Assembly: GCF_000621325.1 (NCBI RefSeq)
Contig: NZ_KK211257.1
Location: 126,682-190,681 of the forward strand
Reading direction: 5' to 3'
From: Thiothrix lacustris DSM 21227
GTDB taxonomy: Bacteria; Pseudomonadota; Gammaproteobacteria; Thiotrichales; Thiotrichaceae
DNA length: 64,000 bases
Part shown: in pieces, positions 16,544 through 25,428 of the stretch
Numbering within the stretch: position 1 is the stretch's first letter
How the letters are laid out: each line of letters opens with the position of its first letter
Program-made: the position numbers and the translations under genes
The notes under the pieces: model-generated
What the model was told of the DNA's origin: nothing
The model's database searches: none
What the model saw: only the letters and a program-made list of their open reading frames with translations

Positions 16544-16948
16544 ATGACTACAAAGAATTTTCTGTTTGTAAATCGTAAAGCTCCTTACGGCACGGTCTAC
16601 GCGCTGGAGTCACTGGAAGTCGTCTTGATTTCTGCTGCTTTTGAGCAAAACGTTAGTTTGGCATTCATCGACGATGGTGTTTACCAAATTACGAAAGGCC
16701 AAAACAGCAAAGGCATCGGCATGAAGAACTTCTCGCCGACCTTCCGTGCACTGGGTGACTATGACATTACCAAACTGTACGTTTCCAGTGAGTCTTTGGC
16801 AGAGCGTGGCCTGACGGTTGATGACCTGATGGAGCTGACTTACGAAGATGCCGATGATGATTACGCTGAAAAGCCTTCCATTATTCTGGTTGATGCCAAA
16901 GGCATGGCAGCAATGATGGCTGAGCAAGAAGTAATTTTGAGCTTCTAA
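16544..16948 (+). CDS. dsrF: Sulfurtransferase subunit DsrF
   Basis: A 134-residue TusC homologue that forms the structural middle subunit of DsrEFH. There is no cysteine in the whole sequence, so this copy cannot carry a persulfide and is purely structural. Family marks are NRKAPYGTVYALESLEVVL at the N-terminus and the acidic loop YEDADDDYAEKPS before the final strand. A GGAGCTG ribosome-binding site lies 12 bp after dsrE. Confidence 0.95.
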   Translation: MTTKNFLFVNRKAPYGTVYALESLEVVLISAAFEQNVSLAFIDDGVYQITKGQNSKGIGMKNFSPTFRALGDYDITKLYVSSESLAERGLTVDDLMELTYEDADDDYAEKPSIILVDAKGMAAMMAEQEVILSF

Positions 16949-16962
16949 CGGAGGATTTGATC

Positions 16963-17268
16963 ATGGCTATGTTACATATTGTCAATAAGTCCCCGTTTGA
17001 ACGTGTGGCTTTTGATAGTTGCTTGACGCACGCTAACGCTGGCGATTCGATCATTATGATTGAAGATGCTGTGGTTGGAGCAGTCGATGGGTCAAGCTTT
17101 TCTGGTAAAGTAAAGGCTGCGATGGCAGACAAGACCGTGTATGTGTTGGGTGCAGACCTAGCAGCACGCGGTTTGGATGGCAAAGCAATGGACGGGATAG
17201 TCAGCGTTGATTATGCAGGTTTTGTAGACCTGACAGCAAACAACGATACGACCCAAAGCTGGCTATAA
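16963..17268 (+). CDS. dsrH: Sulfurtransferase subunit DsrH
   Basis: A 101-residue TusB homologue and third subunit of DsrEFH. The conserved cysteine C20 in AFDSCLTHANAGDSI is at the position known for the family. The start at ATG 16963 is preceded by GGAGG; a TTG two codons upstream is less likely. It lies 14 bp behind dsrF, so E, F and H are tightly linked for stoichiometric expression. Confidence 0.95.
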   Translation: MAMLHIVNKSPFERVAFDSCLTHANAGDSIIMIEDAVVGAVDGSSFSGKVKAAMADKTVYVLGADLAARGLDGKAMDGIVSVDYAGFVDLTANNDTTQSWL

Positions 17269-17299
17269 GTTTTAACATTTTTTGATAGGAGGCCATCTC

Positions 17300-17635
17300 A
17301 TGGCATCACTTAACATCGGCGGCAAAGACATCGCGCTGGACGAAGAAGGCTATCTGGAGAATCTGAACGACTGGACTCCAGAAGTTGCAGAAGCGCTGGC
17401 AACAGCAGAAGACGTTACCCTGACTAGCGAACACTGGGAAATCCTGAATTTCCTGCGTGAATACTATGAGGAGTATCAAATTGCTCCAGCGGTACGCGTT
17501 CTGACTAAAGCCGTTGGCAAGCGTTTGGGTGCTGATAAAGGTAACTCTAAGTACCTGTACAGCCTGTTCCCATACGGCCCTGGCAAGCAAGCTTGTAAAT
17601 ACGGCGGTCTGCCTAAACCAACGGGTTGCGTATAA
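17300..17635 (+). CDS. dsrC: Sulfur carrier DsrC
   Basis: A 111-residue carrier that takes sulfur from DsrEFH and presents it to DsrAB. Afterwards it is released as a trisulfide or disulfide that DsrMKJOP processes. Both functional cysteines are present in the C-terminal arm: C99 in PGKQACKYGG and penultimate C110 in PTGCV. A perfect AGGAGG at 17287-17292 suggests very high translation. A strong hairpin follows the gene, fitting the known excess of dsrC transcript. Confidence 0.98.
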   Translation: MASLNIGGKDIALDEEGYLENLNDWTPEVAEALATAEDVTLTSEHWEILNFLREYYEEYQIAPAVRVLTKAVGKRLGADKGNSKYLYSLFPYGPGKQACKYGGLPKPTGCV

Positions 17636-17647
17636 TTTTATAGAGTT

Positions 17648-17665
17648 GCTCCGGTTCGCCGGAGC
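17648..17665 (+). terminator. GC-rich hairpin after dsrC (attenuator or processing site)
   Basis: GCTCCGG-ttcg-CCGGAGC is a perfect 7-bp stem with a UUCG loop, 12 bp after the dsrC stop, followed by CTCTTCTT. The T-run is imperfect, so partial termination or 3'-end protection of dsrC mRNA is more likely than complete termination. Confidence 0.55.
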
Positions 17666-17728
17666 CTCTTCTTAAGCCCTGTTGTTGACAGGTTTTCAGA
17701 AGAGAGACAATGGCATCAGGAGTACATA

Positions 17729-18496
17729 GTGACATTCGTAAGTATCCTTTACGGACTGTTGTTTTGGGCGGCAACGTTAATTTTAGTTGGCGGTGTGGTC
17801 GTAAAAGTCCGTCAATACTGGAATACCCCAGCCCCGTTGAAGATTCCCACTACGCCTGCGCCTGTAACGCAGCGCGGTGTGGTATGGCGCATGTTCCGTG
17901 AGGTGGTGTTTTTTCAGAGCTTATTCCGCTCAAATAAAACGCTGTGGTTATTCGCAATACTGTTTCACCTATCGTTGTGGTTGGTATTGATACGTCATAG
18001 CCGTTATTTCGTCGATATGAATGACTTTTTGGTCTTCATGCAGCCTTTCGGTCGCTATGCTGGTTTTACAATGGTATTGGGTTTGGCCGGTTTGTGGGCG
18101 CGTCGCTTCTTAGTGGATCGAGTGCGTTATATTTCTGCGCCATCTGATCATTTGATGCTGGCACTGCTGATTGCGATTGGTGTAAGTGGCCTGATGATGA
18201 GCTTCGTTACCCATACGGATGTCACCCAGGTAAAAGCATTCTTTGGTGGTTTGTTGACGTTTGGTTTCTTCGGTGACGAAGGCTTGCCCGCTGATCCGAT
18301 TGTATTGATTCATTTGCTGTTGGTGGCATTGCTGATGATTATTTTCCCGATCAGTAAGTTGATGCACGCACCGGGCATATTTTTTAGCCCGACCCGTAAT
18401 CAGGTGGATAACCCGCGTGAAAAACGCCATATATCTGGCTGGGCATTGGAACTGGAACGTCAAGGTAAGTTGTACCTCGACGAACTGAAGAAATAA
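17729..18496 (+). CDS. dsrM: DsrM, NarI-like cytochrome b subunit
   Basis: A 255-residue integral membrane protein of the DsrMKJOP complex that carries b-type hemes and exchanges electrons with quinone. About six hydrophobic segments are visible, with histidines such as those in FHLSLWLVLIRHSRYF and HLLLVALLMIIFPISKLMHAPG as likely heme ligands. The start is GTG with CAGGAG six bases upstream. It ends 14 bp before dsrK. Confidence 0.95.
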   Translation: MTFVSILYGLLFWAATLILVGGVVVKVRQYWNTPAPLKIPTTPAPVTQRGVVWRMFREVVFFQSLFRSNKTLWLFAILFHLSLWLVLIRHSRYFVDMNDFLVFMQPFGRYAGFTMVLGLAGLWARRFLVDRVRYISAPSDHLMLALLIAIGVSGLMMSFVTHTDVTQVKAFFGGLLTFGFFGDEGLPADPIVLIHLLLVALLMIIFPISKLMHAPGIFFSPTRNQVDNPREKRHISGWALELERQGKLYLDELKK

Positions 18497-18510
18497 GAGG
18501 TAAGAGCATC

Positions 18511-20073
18511 ATGGCTGATTACGAAGTTCCAACATTAACGGGTGAAGGCTACTGCGAAGTTCCAGCAGTGCGTGAAGATGTGATGAAGGGCAAAGGCCCG
18601 TTCATCGCCAAACCCGCCTTTCAGGAGGCAATGCACTTCCCTTCCGATTTCGCAGAAATTGGTGAATTGGTACCTAATTGGAAAGAGCGTGCACTGGATA
18701 AAATGGCTGATTTGAAAGGCCGTTATCGTTCCCTGCAAGTGTTCTTGGATATTTGCGTTAAATGCGGCGCATGTACCGATAAGTGTCATTACTTTATTGG
18801 CACATCTGATGCGAAAAATATGCCGGTGGCACGTCAGGATTTGCTGCGTAAGGTTTATCGCCGTTACTTCACGTTTGCGGGCAAGTATTTCCCCAAGCTG
18901 GTGGGTGCAACGGATCTGACCGAAGATGTGTTGAAGGACTGGTATAACTATTATCACCAGTGCTCACAGTGCCGCCGCTGTTCCGTGTTCTGCCCTTACG
19001 GGATCGACACGGCTGAAATTTCCATGGCTGCCCGCGAGATTTTGGATCACGTCGGTTATGGTCAGAAGTATTGTAATGAAATCCTCGGCAAGGTTTACAA
19101 GATTGGTAATAACCTTGGTTTGCCTGGTCCTGCGCTGTTCGATACGGTTGAGGGGCTGGAAGAGGATGTGGAAGACGATACTGGTATCAAAGTCCGTTTC
19201 CCATTGGATGAAGATGGCGCAGAAGTGCTGTTGGTAACACCTTCAGCGGACTTCTTTGCTGAGCCGCACATTGATGGTTTGATTGGTTATGCCAAAGTAT
19301 TCCATGAAACAGGTGTAACTTGGACATTAAGTACTGTTGCCTCGGAGGCCGGTAACTTCGGCATGTTCATCGGCTCTTACGAGACCATGCGCCGGGTTTC
19401 CCTGCGGGTTCGTGAAGCAGCGATCAAGCACAAAGTTAAACGTATTGTGTTCGGCGAATGTGGTCATGCATGGCGTGTGGCATACAGTTTCCTGAATACA
19501 CTGGCTGGGCCGTTTGATTTTCTTGACCAGCGTTACCCAATACCCCAACACATTCTGGAGTTTACTTGGGGACATTTGCAGGCTGGGACGCTGAAAATTG
19601 ACAAGACCGAGAATGATGACAAGGTTCTGACCTTCCACGACTCGTGCAACGTGGCACGTGGTAGCCGTATGGGTGATGCCCCCGGTGGTCAGTTTGAGAT
19701 TCCACGCCATGTCATTCGCGCAGTATGTAACAATTTTGTGGATATGCCAGCAGACACCATTCATGACGCAACCTTCTGTTGTGGTGGTGGTGGTGGTTTG
19801 TTGACAGACGACTTGATGGAAATCCGTGTCAAAGGTGCTCAGCCGCGTGCTGAAGCCCTCAAGCATGTGACTACCCATAATGGCGTGACCCACATGGCGG
19901 CGATTTGCGCGATTTGCAAATCACAATTTACGAAAGTGTTGCCGTATTACGGTTTCACGATGGATCAGATTGTCAGTGTTCACCAATTGGTGAGTAACGC
20001 AATCATCCTGCAACGGCAAGTGTCCGTTCAGGCACGTCCTGACGAAGAAGAGGATGAGGACGACGACGCATAA
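18511..20073 (+). CDS. dsrK: DsrK, HdrD-like iron-sulfur subunit
   Basis: A 520-residue cytoplasmic subunit related to heterodisulfide reductase, thought to act on the DsrC disulfide/trisulfide. Two [4Fe-4S] motifs are visible: CVKCGACTDKC at 82-92 and CSQCRRCSVFCPYG. The C-terminal CCG domain has CGHAWR, CCGGGGGLLTDD and AICAICKSQF for the catalytic noncubane cluster. The C-terminus ends in a run of acidic residues. It follows dsrM by 14 bp. Confidence 0.97.
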   Translation: MADYEVPTLTGEGYCEVPAVREDVMKGKGPFIAKPAFQEAMHFPSDFAEIGELVPNWKERALDKMADLKGRYRSLQVFLDICVKCGACTDKCHYFIGTSDAKNMPVARQDLLRKVYRRYFTFAGKYFPKLVGATDLTEDVLKDWYNYYHQCSQCRRCSVFCPYGIDTAEISMAAREILDHVGYGQKYCNEILGKVYKIGNNLGLPGPALFDTVEGLEEDVEDDTGIKVRFPLDEDGAEVLLVTPSADFFAEPHIDGLIGYAKVFHETGVTWTLSTVASEAGNFGMFIGSYETMRRVSLRVREAAIKHKVKRIVFGECGHAWRVAYSFLNTLAGPFDFLDQRYPIPQHILEFTWGHLQAGTLKIDKTENDDKVLTFHDSCNVARGSRMGDAPGGQFEIPRHVIRAVCNNFVDMPADTIHDATFCCGGGGGLLTDDLMEIRVKGAQPRAEALKHVTTHNGVTHMAAICAICKSQFTKVLPYYGFTMDQIVSVHQLVSNAIILQRQVSVQARPDEEEDEDDDA

Positions 20074-20150
20074 GGCGCAGTCCTCTGGTTCAAAACGATT
20101 TTAGATATTGATTAATCCGGTATGTTCGGGTTTTCCAACAGGAGATAGGC

Positions 20151-22106
20151 ATGGCAACCGCAGCGCACGACAGCAAGCTTAAAAGTCAAACATTCCGCCG
20201 TTACAAAGACGGTGATCATGAATGGGGCAGTATGCACGACAAAATTTTTGTCGAAGATACTACGTATAAATGCCCAACCTATATCCACAAAACACCACCT
20301 TGCCAAGGTAGCTGCCCATCGGGTGAAGATATTCGTGGCTGGTTGCAAATTGTGCGCGGCATCGAGAAGCCACCCGCTGGCATGACCATGCAGGAATACG
20401 CTTTCCGCCGTTCCACCAATGCTAACCCGTTCCCGTCCATGATGGGTCGTGTTTGCCCGGCTCCTTGCCAAACAGGTTGTAACCGTAACGACGTTGACGA
20501 TTTCGTTGGCATCAACTCGGTTGAACAGTACATCGGCGATAGCGCGATTGAGGCAGGCTTCACGTTTGAAGCAGGTGCTGAATTGAGCGGCAAGAAAGTT
20601 GCCATCATCGGTGGTGGTCCAGCAGGTATGACGGCGGCTTATCAATTGCGTCGCATGGGTCATGCTTCCACTGTGTTTGAGCAGCACCCAGAACTGGGCG
20701 GCATGATGCGTTACGGCATCCCCGGCTACCGCGTACCACGCGACAAGTTGGGTGCTGAAATGCAACGTATTATCAACATGGGTGACATCACTATCAAGTG
20801 CAACACCACTGTCGGCAAAGACGTGACAATTGAAACACTGGAAAGTGATTTCGATGCAGTGCTGTGGACAGTTGGTTGCTGGAACGGTCGTGGCCTGTTC
20901 GTTGACAAGTTTGCTGAAACACCCAACTGCGTATCAGCGGTTGATTTCCTCGAGGCCTATAACAAGGGCACGATGAAATACACTGCTCCTCGCGTGGTGT
21001 GTGTCGGTGGTGGTGATACCTCCATCGACGTAGTATCCGTGTCACGCCGTATTGGTACACTGGCTAATTACGCTGAAAATGCTGAAGATTCCGCAACAGG
21101 CAAACTGGTTCACGGTGATGTTGGTGAAAAAGCAGCACCAGCCGTTACCTTGACCACCCTGTTCCCGCTGGATCAAATGACAGCAGCAGAACACGAAGTT
21201 CAAGATGCGCTGAAAGAAGGCGTTACTATCCTGACTGAAGTCATGCCGACTGAAATTGTGTTTGGCGCTGATGGTCGTGCCATTGGCCTGAAAGTCGTCG
21301 AATGCGTGATGAAAGGCAATATGCCTGTCGCGAAAGAAGGCGGTAAAGAAACCATCATCGAAGCCGACATCATTGTTTCAGCTATTGGTCAGTTCGGTAA
21401 GCTGGATGGCATTGACTCTTTGAACAATGGTCGTAACCAGATCAATGCTGATGGCCTGTATCAAGTACCAGGCAAGCCTGGCCACTTTGCGGCAGGTGAC
21501 GTGGTTCGTCCGCATTTGCTGACAACGGCTATCGGTCAGGCGTCTATCGCTTCCGAAACCATCAACCAGTACTTGCGTGCGGAAGAGCTGAAAAAGCGTC
21601 CGAAAGTAGACAAGCATCACTTCGATCTGATGGAAAAACTGCAAGAAGCAGGTTTGAACCCAGCCGCTTACGAAGATGCTCGCGCTGAAGACATGCGTGG
21701 TACGGATGGCTCAGGCTATGCTGTTCACAACTACGATGACCGTTCTAAAAACGTCATCGTGTCGTCTAAAGCCTTGTTCTTGGGACACTTCCCGGTTGTT
21801 GAGCGCAATTTGCGTACTGAAGATGTACCAACGGCTGAAGAAGTGTTGGGTCACTTCGCTGAGCGTATGAATCCGTTGGCAGAAGCTGATGCAATCAAAG
21901 AAGCCAAGCGCTGCATGAGCTGCGGTATGTGCTTCGAGTGTGATAACTGCGTTATCTACTGCCCGCAAACGGCTGTTTACCGTGTGCCAAAGAAACAGGC
22001 GACACTCGGTCGTTATGTTGCAACCGACTACTCCAAGTGTATCGGCTGCCACATCTGTGCAGACGTTTGCCCAACTGGTTACATCGAAATGGGGTTGGGT
22101 GAGTAA
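20151..22106 (+). CDS. dsrL: DsrL, NAD(P)H:acceptor iron-sulfur flavoprotein
   Basis: A 651-residue cytoplasmic partner of DsrAB that takes electrons from sulfur oxidation and reduces NAD(P)+. An N-terminal cysteine region (CQGSCPSGEDIRG, CPAPCQTGCNRN) resembles the GltD/NfnB small subunit. The FAD motif is GGGPAGMTAAYQLRRMG, the NAD(P) motif VGGGDTSIDVVSVSRR, and a linker leads to a C-terminal ferredoxin (CMSCGMCFECDNC, CIGCHICADVCPTGY). Its presence argues for oxidative Dsr. It is preceded by a 77-bp gap with CAGGAGA. Confidence 0.97.
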   Translation: MATAAHDSKLKSQTFRRYKDGDHEWGSMHDKIFVEDTTYKCPTYIHKTPPCQGSCPSGEDIRGWLQIVRGIEKPPAGMTMQEYAFRRSTNANPFPSMMGRVCPAPCQTGCNRNDVDDFVGINSVEQYIGDSAIEAGFTFEAGAELSGKKVAIIGGGPAGMTAAYQLRRMGHASTVFEQHPELGGMMRYGIPGYRVPRDKLGAEMQRIINMGDITIKCNTTVGKDVTIETLESDFDAVLWTVGCWNGRGLFVDKFAETPNCVSAVDFLEAYNKGTMKYTAPRVVCVGGGDTSIDVVSVSRRIGTLANYAENAEDSATGKLVHGDVGEKAAPAVTLTTLFPLDQMTAAEHEVQDALKEGVTILTEVMPTEIVFGADGRAIGLKVVECVMKGNMPVAKEGGKETIIEADIIVSAIGQFGKLDGIDSLNNGRNQINADGLYQVPGKPGHFAAGDVVRPHLLTTAIGQASIASETINQYLRAEELKKRPKVDKHHFDLMEKLQEAGLNPAAYEDARAEDMRGTDGSGYAVHNYDDRSKNVIVSSKALFLGHFPVVERNLRTEDVPTAEEVLGHFAERMNPLAEADAIKEAKRCMSCGMCFECDNCVIYCPQTAVYRVPKKQATLGRYVATDYSKCIGCHICADVCPTGYIEMGLGE

Positions 22107-22146
22107 TCTCACACCATCCTTGAATGCAGGCTCGACAGGAATCAGC

Positions 22147-22668
22147 ATGACTAGTAAGTTTTCAACCGTATTTCTGGCATCAGTGTTGGCTTTAGCTGCG
22201 CTGTTGGCAGGTTGCAGCAAAGCTCCCTCGGAAGCTGATCTCAACCTTGCCACAGCGAAGCAAAAAGCTGAACAATGTGTGGAACCGGAAAACGTTATCC
22301 GTACCAAGCACATGGATATGCTCATGCACCAGCGTGATGCAACCGTGATCGAAGGTATCCGTACCAAGCAGCATAGCCTGAAAGAGTGCATCAATTGCCA
22401 CGTTTCAGCGACTAAAGAAGATGGTACGCCCTTGCACTACGGTGATAAAGAGCACTTCTGTACGACTTGTCATGCGGCAGTTGGTCAGAAAATTGATTGC
22501 TTCCAATGCCATGCTGACCGCCCTGAAGTGGGTCAAGATCCGAACTACCAACACACCGTTGGTAGTGTGGAAGGTCATCACTTTACCCAAGGGGTGACGG
22601 CTGCGGCTGCCCCCACGGCGGCTGAAGTCCAGATGGTGGCACAACCACAACAAGGAGCTGCAAAATGA
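22147..22668 (+). CDS. dsrJ: DsrJ, periplasmic triheme cytochrome c
   Basis: A 173-residue periplasmic subunit of DsrMKJOP. It has three heme motifs, CINCH, CTTCH and CFQCH. The extra cysteine in AEQCVEPENV is a likely unusual heme ligand, as known for this family. The N-terminal hydrophobic helix ends in LLAGCSKA, which looks like a lipobox; in characterised DsrJ this segment stays as a membrane anchor. ATG 22147 has CAGGAAT upstream. It overlaps dsrO by 4 bp. Confidence 0.95.
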   Translation: MTSKFSTVFLASVLALAALLAGCSKAPSEADLNLATAKQKAEQCVEPENVIRTKHMDMLMHQRDATVIEGIRTKQHSLKECINCHVSATKEDGTPLHYGDKEHFCTTCHAAVGQKIDCFQCHADRPEVGQDPNYQHTVGSVEGHHFTQGVTAAAAPTAAEVQMVAQPQQGAAK

Positions 22669-23417
22669 GCCAGAACCGTGTTGATGAATACCGCCGTAAT
22701 TTTATCACGGCATTAGGTGGCGCGGCGGCGGTCGTTGCTGTTGCCCCCACGTTGTTGCTGCGTGAAGCACATGCTGCCGGTGAAGTCGCGGCCAAGCCAG
22801 CAGATCAAGCTGTCACCAATGCTAAGCGTTGGGGCATGTTGATTGATGTCACCAAACTCACCGATGGTGGTGCAGGTATGGTGGCAGCGTGTAAAAAAGA
22901 GCATGGTTGGGGTGATGAAGCGCATTCAAGCCCAGAGCAGCAAGCGCATTGGGCGCGGGTTGTGAAGGTCACGGATAAGCTCACCCATAACAGTTTCAGC
23001 TTGCCAGTCATGTGCCAGCATTGCGAAAACCCGCCGTGCGTCGATGTTTGCCCAACAGGTGCATCCATGAAGCGTGCTGACGGTATCGTGCAAGTCAATA
23101 AGCACACTTGCATCGGCTGCCGTTACTGCATGATGGCTTGCCCATACAAAGCACGTAGTTTTGTACATGAAGCCTTGCAAGATCAGAAGCCCCATTCCCC
23201 CCGTGGTATGGGTACGGTGGAGTCCTGCAATATGTGTGTTCACCGCATTGACAACGGTCAGTTGCCAGCGTGTGTGGAAGCAGCACCGGATGCAGTGGTC
23301 TTTGGTGATTTGAATGATCCGAATAGTGCGGTAAGCCAAGCGATGAAAACTATCGGTGGCAAGCAAATCCGTGCCGATCTTGAGTTGAATACTGGCGTGC
23401 GTTACCACGGCATCTAA
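22665..23417 (+). CDS. dsrO: DsrO, Tat-exported ferredoxin-like subunit
   Basis: A 250-residue periplasmic iron-sulfur subunit of DsrMKJOP. A twin-arginine signal is visible (YRRNFITALGG followed by a hydrophobic stretch and AHA). Cluster motifs include CQHCENPPCVDVCPTGA, CIGCRYCMMACPYKAR and CNMCVHRIDNGQLPACVEA, the arrangement of NrfC/HybA-type proteins. It is translationally coupled to dsrJ (ATGA) and followed after 20 bp by its membrane partner dsrP. Confidence 0.96.
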   Translation: MSQNRVDEYRRNFITALGGAAAVVAVAPTLLLREAHAAGEVAAKPADQAVTNAKRWGMLIDVTKLTDGGAGMVAACKKEHGWGDEAHSSPEQQAHWARVVKVTDKLTHNSFSLPVMCQHCENPPCVDVCPTGASMKRADGIVQVNKHTCIGCRYCMMACPYKARSFVHEALQDQKPHSPRGMGTVESCNMCVHRIDNGQLPACVEAAPDAVVFGDLNDPNSAVSQAMKTIGGKQIRADLELNTGVRYHGI

Positions 23418-23437
23418 CGGAAAGGACGTAAATAGCG

Positions 23438-24646
23438 ATGGCTAGTCAAGCAATCATTTTCCGCGAAACCAACGATAGCAAAGGATTTTACATCCTGTTG
23501 GCGCTTTTGGGTGCACTCCTTGCCTTGGGTGCACTGGCATTTTTCACCGCTGAGCATCATGGGCATCACATTACTGGTATGAATAATCAGGTTGTGTGGG
23601 GTTTGCCGCATGTGTTCGCCATTTTCCTCATCGTTGCCGCTTCGGGTGCTTTGAACGTTGGTTCGATTGGTACAGTCTTTGGCAAGAAGCTCTATCAGCC
23701 GATGGGGCGGTTGTCGGCCTTACTGGCGATTTCGTTGCTGGTTGGTGGTTTGATCGTGCTGGTATTGGACTTGGGGCATCCTGATCGTTTGATTGTGGCG
23801 ATGACGACTTACAATTTTAAGTCTATCTTTGCTTGGAACATCATTCTGTATAACGGTTTTCTAGCTTTGTCTGCGGTTTATATCTGGACAATGATGGATC
23901 GTAAGGTCAAGAAATTCTATAAGTTGGCTGGTGTGGCAGCGTTTACATGGCGTTTGATCCTTACTGCCGGTACTGGCTCAATTTTTGGCTTTCTGGTCGC
24001 ACGTGACTTTTATAATTCGGCAGTCATGGCTCCTTTATTTATTGTGATGTCTTTCGCGCTGGGTTTGTCCGTTTTCATTCTGGTGTTACATTTTGCGTAT
24101 GCGTGGACTGGTCGCCAATTGGGTGATGTGGTGATGAATCGCTTGCGTTACCTGTTGGCAGTGTTCATCGGTGGTGTGTTGCTGCTGGAAGGTGCGCGTC
24201 ATTTTACTGGGCTATATATTGCTCAGAAAGCGGGTGTTGAGCACTTTATTCTGTTTGAGGGTGGTCTTTACACGCAGTTGTTTTGGGTAGGTCAAATCAT
24301 GCTGGGTAGCTTGCTACCGTTATCATTGATCTTCTGCCGTAAATTGACGAATAATCGTATTGCTTTACTGTTGGCTGCTTTGTTTACTATTTTGGGTGGT
24401 TTCGCGCAGCTGTATGTGATCTTGATTGGTGGGCAGGCTTATCCACTTACCTTGTTCCCCGATGCGGATGTTTCTAGTGACTACTTTGATGGTGTACTCA
24501 ATACTTATGTGCCAAGCATTTGGGAATTAATGCTGGGTATGGGGGGGGTAGCCCTGACGTTGGTCATGGTGACAATTGGTGTGAAAGTATTACGTTTCCT
24601 GCCAGATTCTTTGTCAGATGCGGTGGCTGATCCGCATAGCAAGTAA
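23438..24646 (+). CDS. dsrP: DsrP, NrfD-like membrane subunit
   Basis: A 402-residue inner-membrane protein with about ten hydrophobic helices, related to NrfD/PsrC, which passes electrons between DsrO and the quinone pool. Conserved-looking features include LDLGHPDRLIVAMTTYNFKSIFAWNIILYNG early on and VILIGGQAYPL late. It contains a run of eight G (24541-24548) coding GMGGV. It is the last dsr gene here. Its stop codon overlaps the start of the next ORF (TAATG). Confidence 0.95.
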   Translation: MASQAIIFRETNDSKGFYILLALLGALLALGALAFFTAEHHGHHITGMNNQVVWGLPHVFAIFLIVAASGALNVGSIGTVFGKKLYQPMGRLSALLAISLLVGGLIVLVLDLGHPDRLIVAMTTYNFKSIFAWNIILYNGFLALSAVYIWTMMDRKVKKFYKLAGVAAFTWRLILTAGTGSIFGFLVARDFYNSAVMAPLFIVMSFALGLSVFILVLHFAYAWTGRQLGDVVMNRLRYLLAVFIGGVLLLEGARHFTGLYIAQKAGVEHFILFEGGLYTQLFWVGQIMLGSLLPLSLIFCRKLTNNRIALLLAALFTILGGFAQLYVILIGGQAYPLTLFPDADVSSDYFDGVLNTYVPSIWELMLGMGGVALTLVMVTIGVKVLRFLPDSLSDAVADPHSK

Positions 24647-25428
24647 TGTTGTCACGTTTGATGATTGAAAAGACCGGCCTTGTGCCGGTCTTTTTGTGCT
24701 TGTTGTTTTGCTTGAGTGCCTGTTCGCCCGGGTTGGAACAGCAAGTTGCCCAATTGCATTTGCCAATGGCGACCACTCAGGTGCTGTTGGTAACGAGTGC
24801 GGATTGGAAGGCTTCCAGCGGGATGTTGCAACGGCTGGAGAAAAATACGATTGGTTGGCAGCGTGTGGGTGATGCCATTCCGGTTAGAGTAGGGCGTAAT
24901 GGTCTTGGTTGGGGTATGGGTTTGCACCTTGATGGAGCGGGTGGCGTGCAAAAAATGGAAGGTGATGGCAAAGCACCAGCGGGTATTTTTCCGCTAGGTA
25001 CCGTGTTCGGTTACGCCAGTCAGCCGCCGATTGGGGTGCAAATGCCTTACCGGATGGCGAGTGAGCGCGATTATTTCGTTGATGCCATCGAGTCGCCGGA
25101 TTACAACCACTGGCGCAGCCTTGCCCCGACACAGGCCAATGAGCCTAAGCAACATTGGCGTTCATTTGAGCGTATGCGGCGTGACGACCAGCAATACGAG
25201 TATGGGATGATCGTTGGACACAATGTGTTTCCCACGGTTGCTGGGCGTGGTAGTGCCATCTTTATGCATGTTTGGCTGAACTCGGATACGCCAACTTCCG
25301 GTTGTACGGCAATGGCGGAAACTGATTTGTTGAAGGTATTGGCTTGGCTAAAACCTGTGTCCAATCCGCTGTTGGTGCAGGTTCCGGTGAGATCGTTGGC
25401 AGCGTTAAGGCTTCCAGAAGCCCAGTAA
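24646..25428 (+). CDS. L,D-transpeptidase (YkuD family) lipoprotein
   Basis: A 260-residue probable lipoprotein with lipobox LSAC (Cys26). Its YkuD-type active site has H208 in IFMHVW and C220 in TSGCTAM. It would crosslink peptidoglycan or attach proteins to it in the periplasm. The start overlaps the dsrP stop, but an intrinsic terminator lies within its signal-peptide codons, so it depends on readthrough or an internal promoter I could not identify. Its 3' end overlaps the convergent gene by 24 bp. There is no evident link to sulfur oxidation. Confidence 0.85.
   Translation: MLSRLMIEKTGLVPVFLCLLFCLSACSPGLEQQVAQLHLPMATTQVLLVTSADWKASSGMLQRLEKNTIGWQRVGDAIPVRVGRNGLGWGMGLHLDGAGGVQKMEGDGKAPAGIFPLGTVFGYASQPPIGVQMPYRMASERDYFVDAIESPDYNHWRSLAPTQANEPKQHWRSFERMRRDDQQYEYGMIVGHNVFPTVAGRGSAIFMHVWLNSDTPTSGCTAMAETDLLKVLAWLKPVSNPLLVQVPVRSLAALRLPEAQ
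24668..24695 (+). terminator. Intrinsic terminator of the dsr operon inside the next ORF
   Basis: AAAAGACCGGC-cttgt-GCCGGTCTTTTT is a perfect 11-bp stem followed by a T-run. It begins 22 bp after the dsrP stop and is translated as part of the L,D-transpeptidase signal peptide. Confidence 0.85.
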
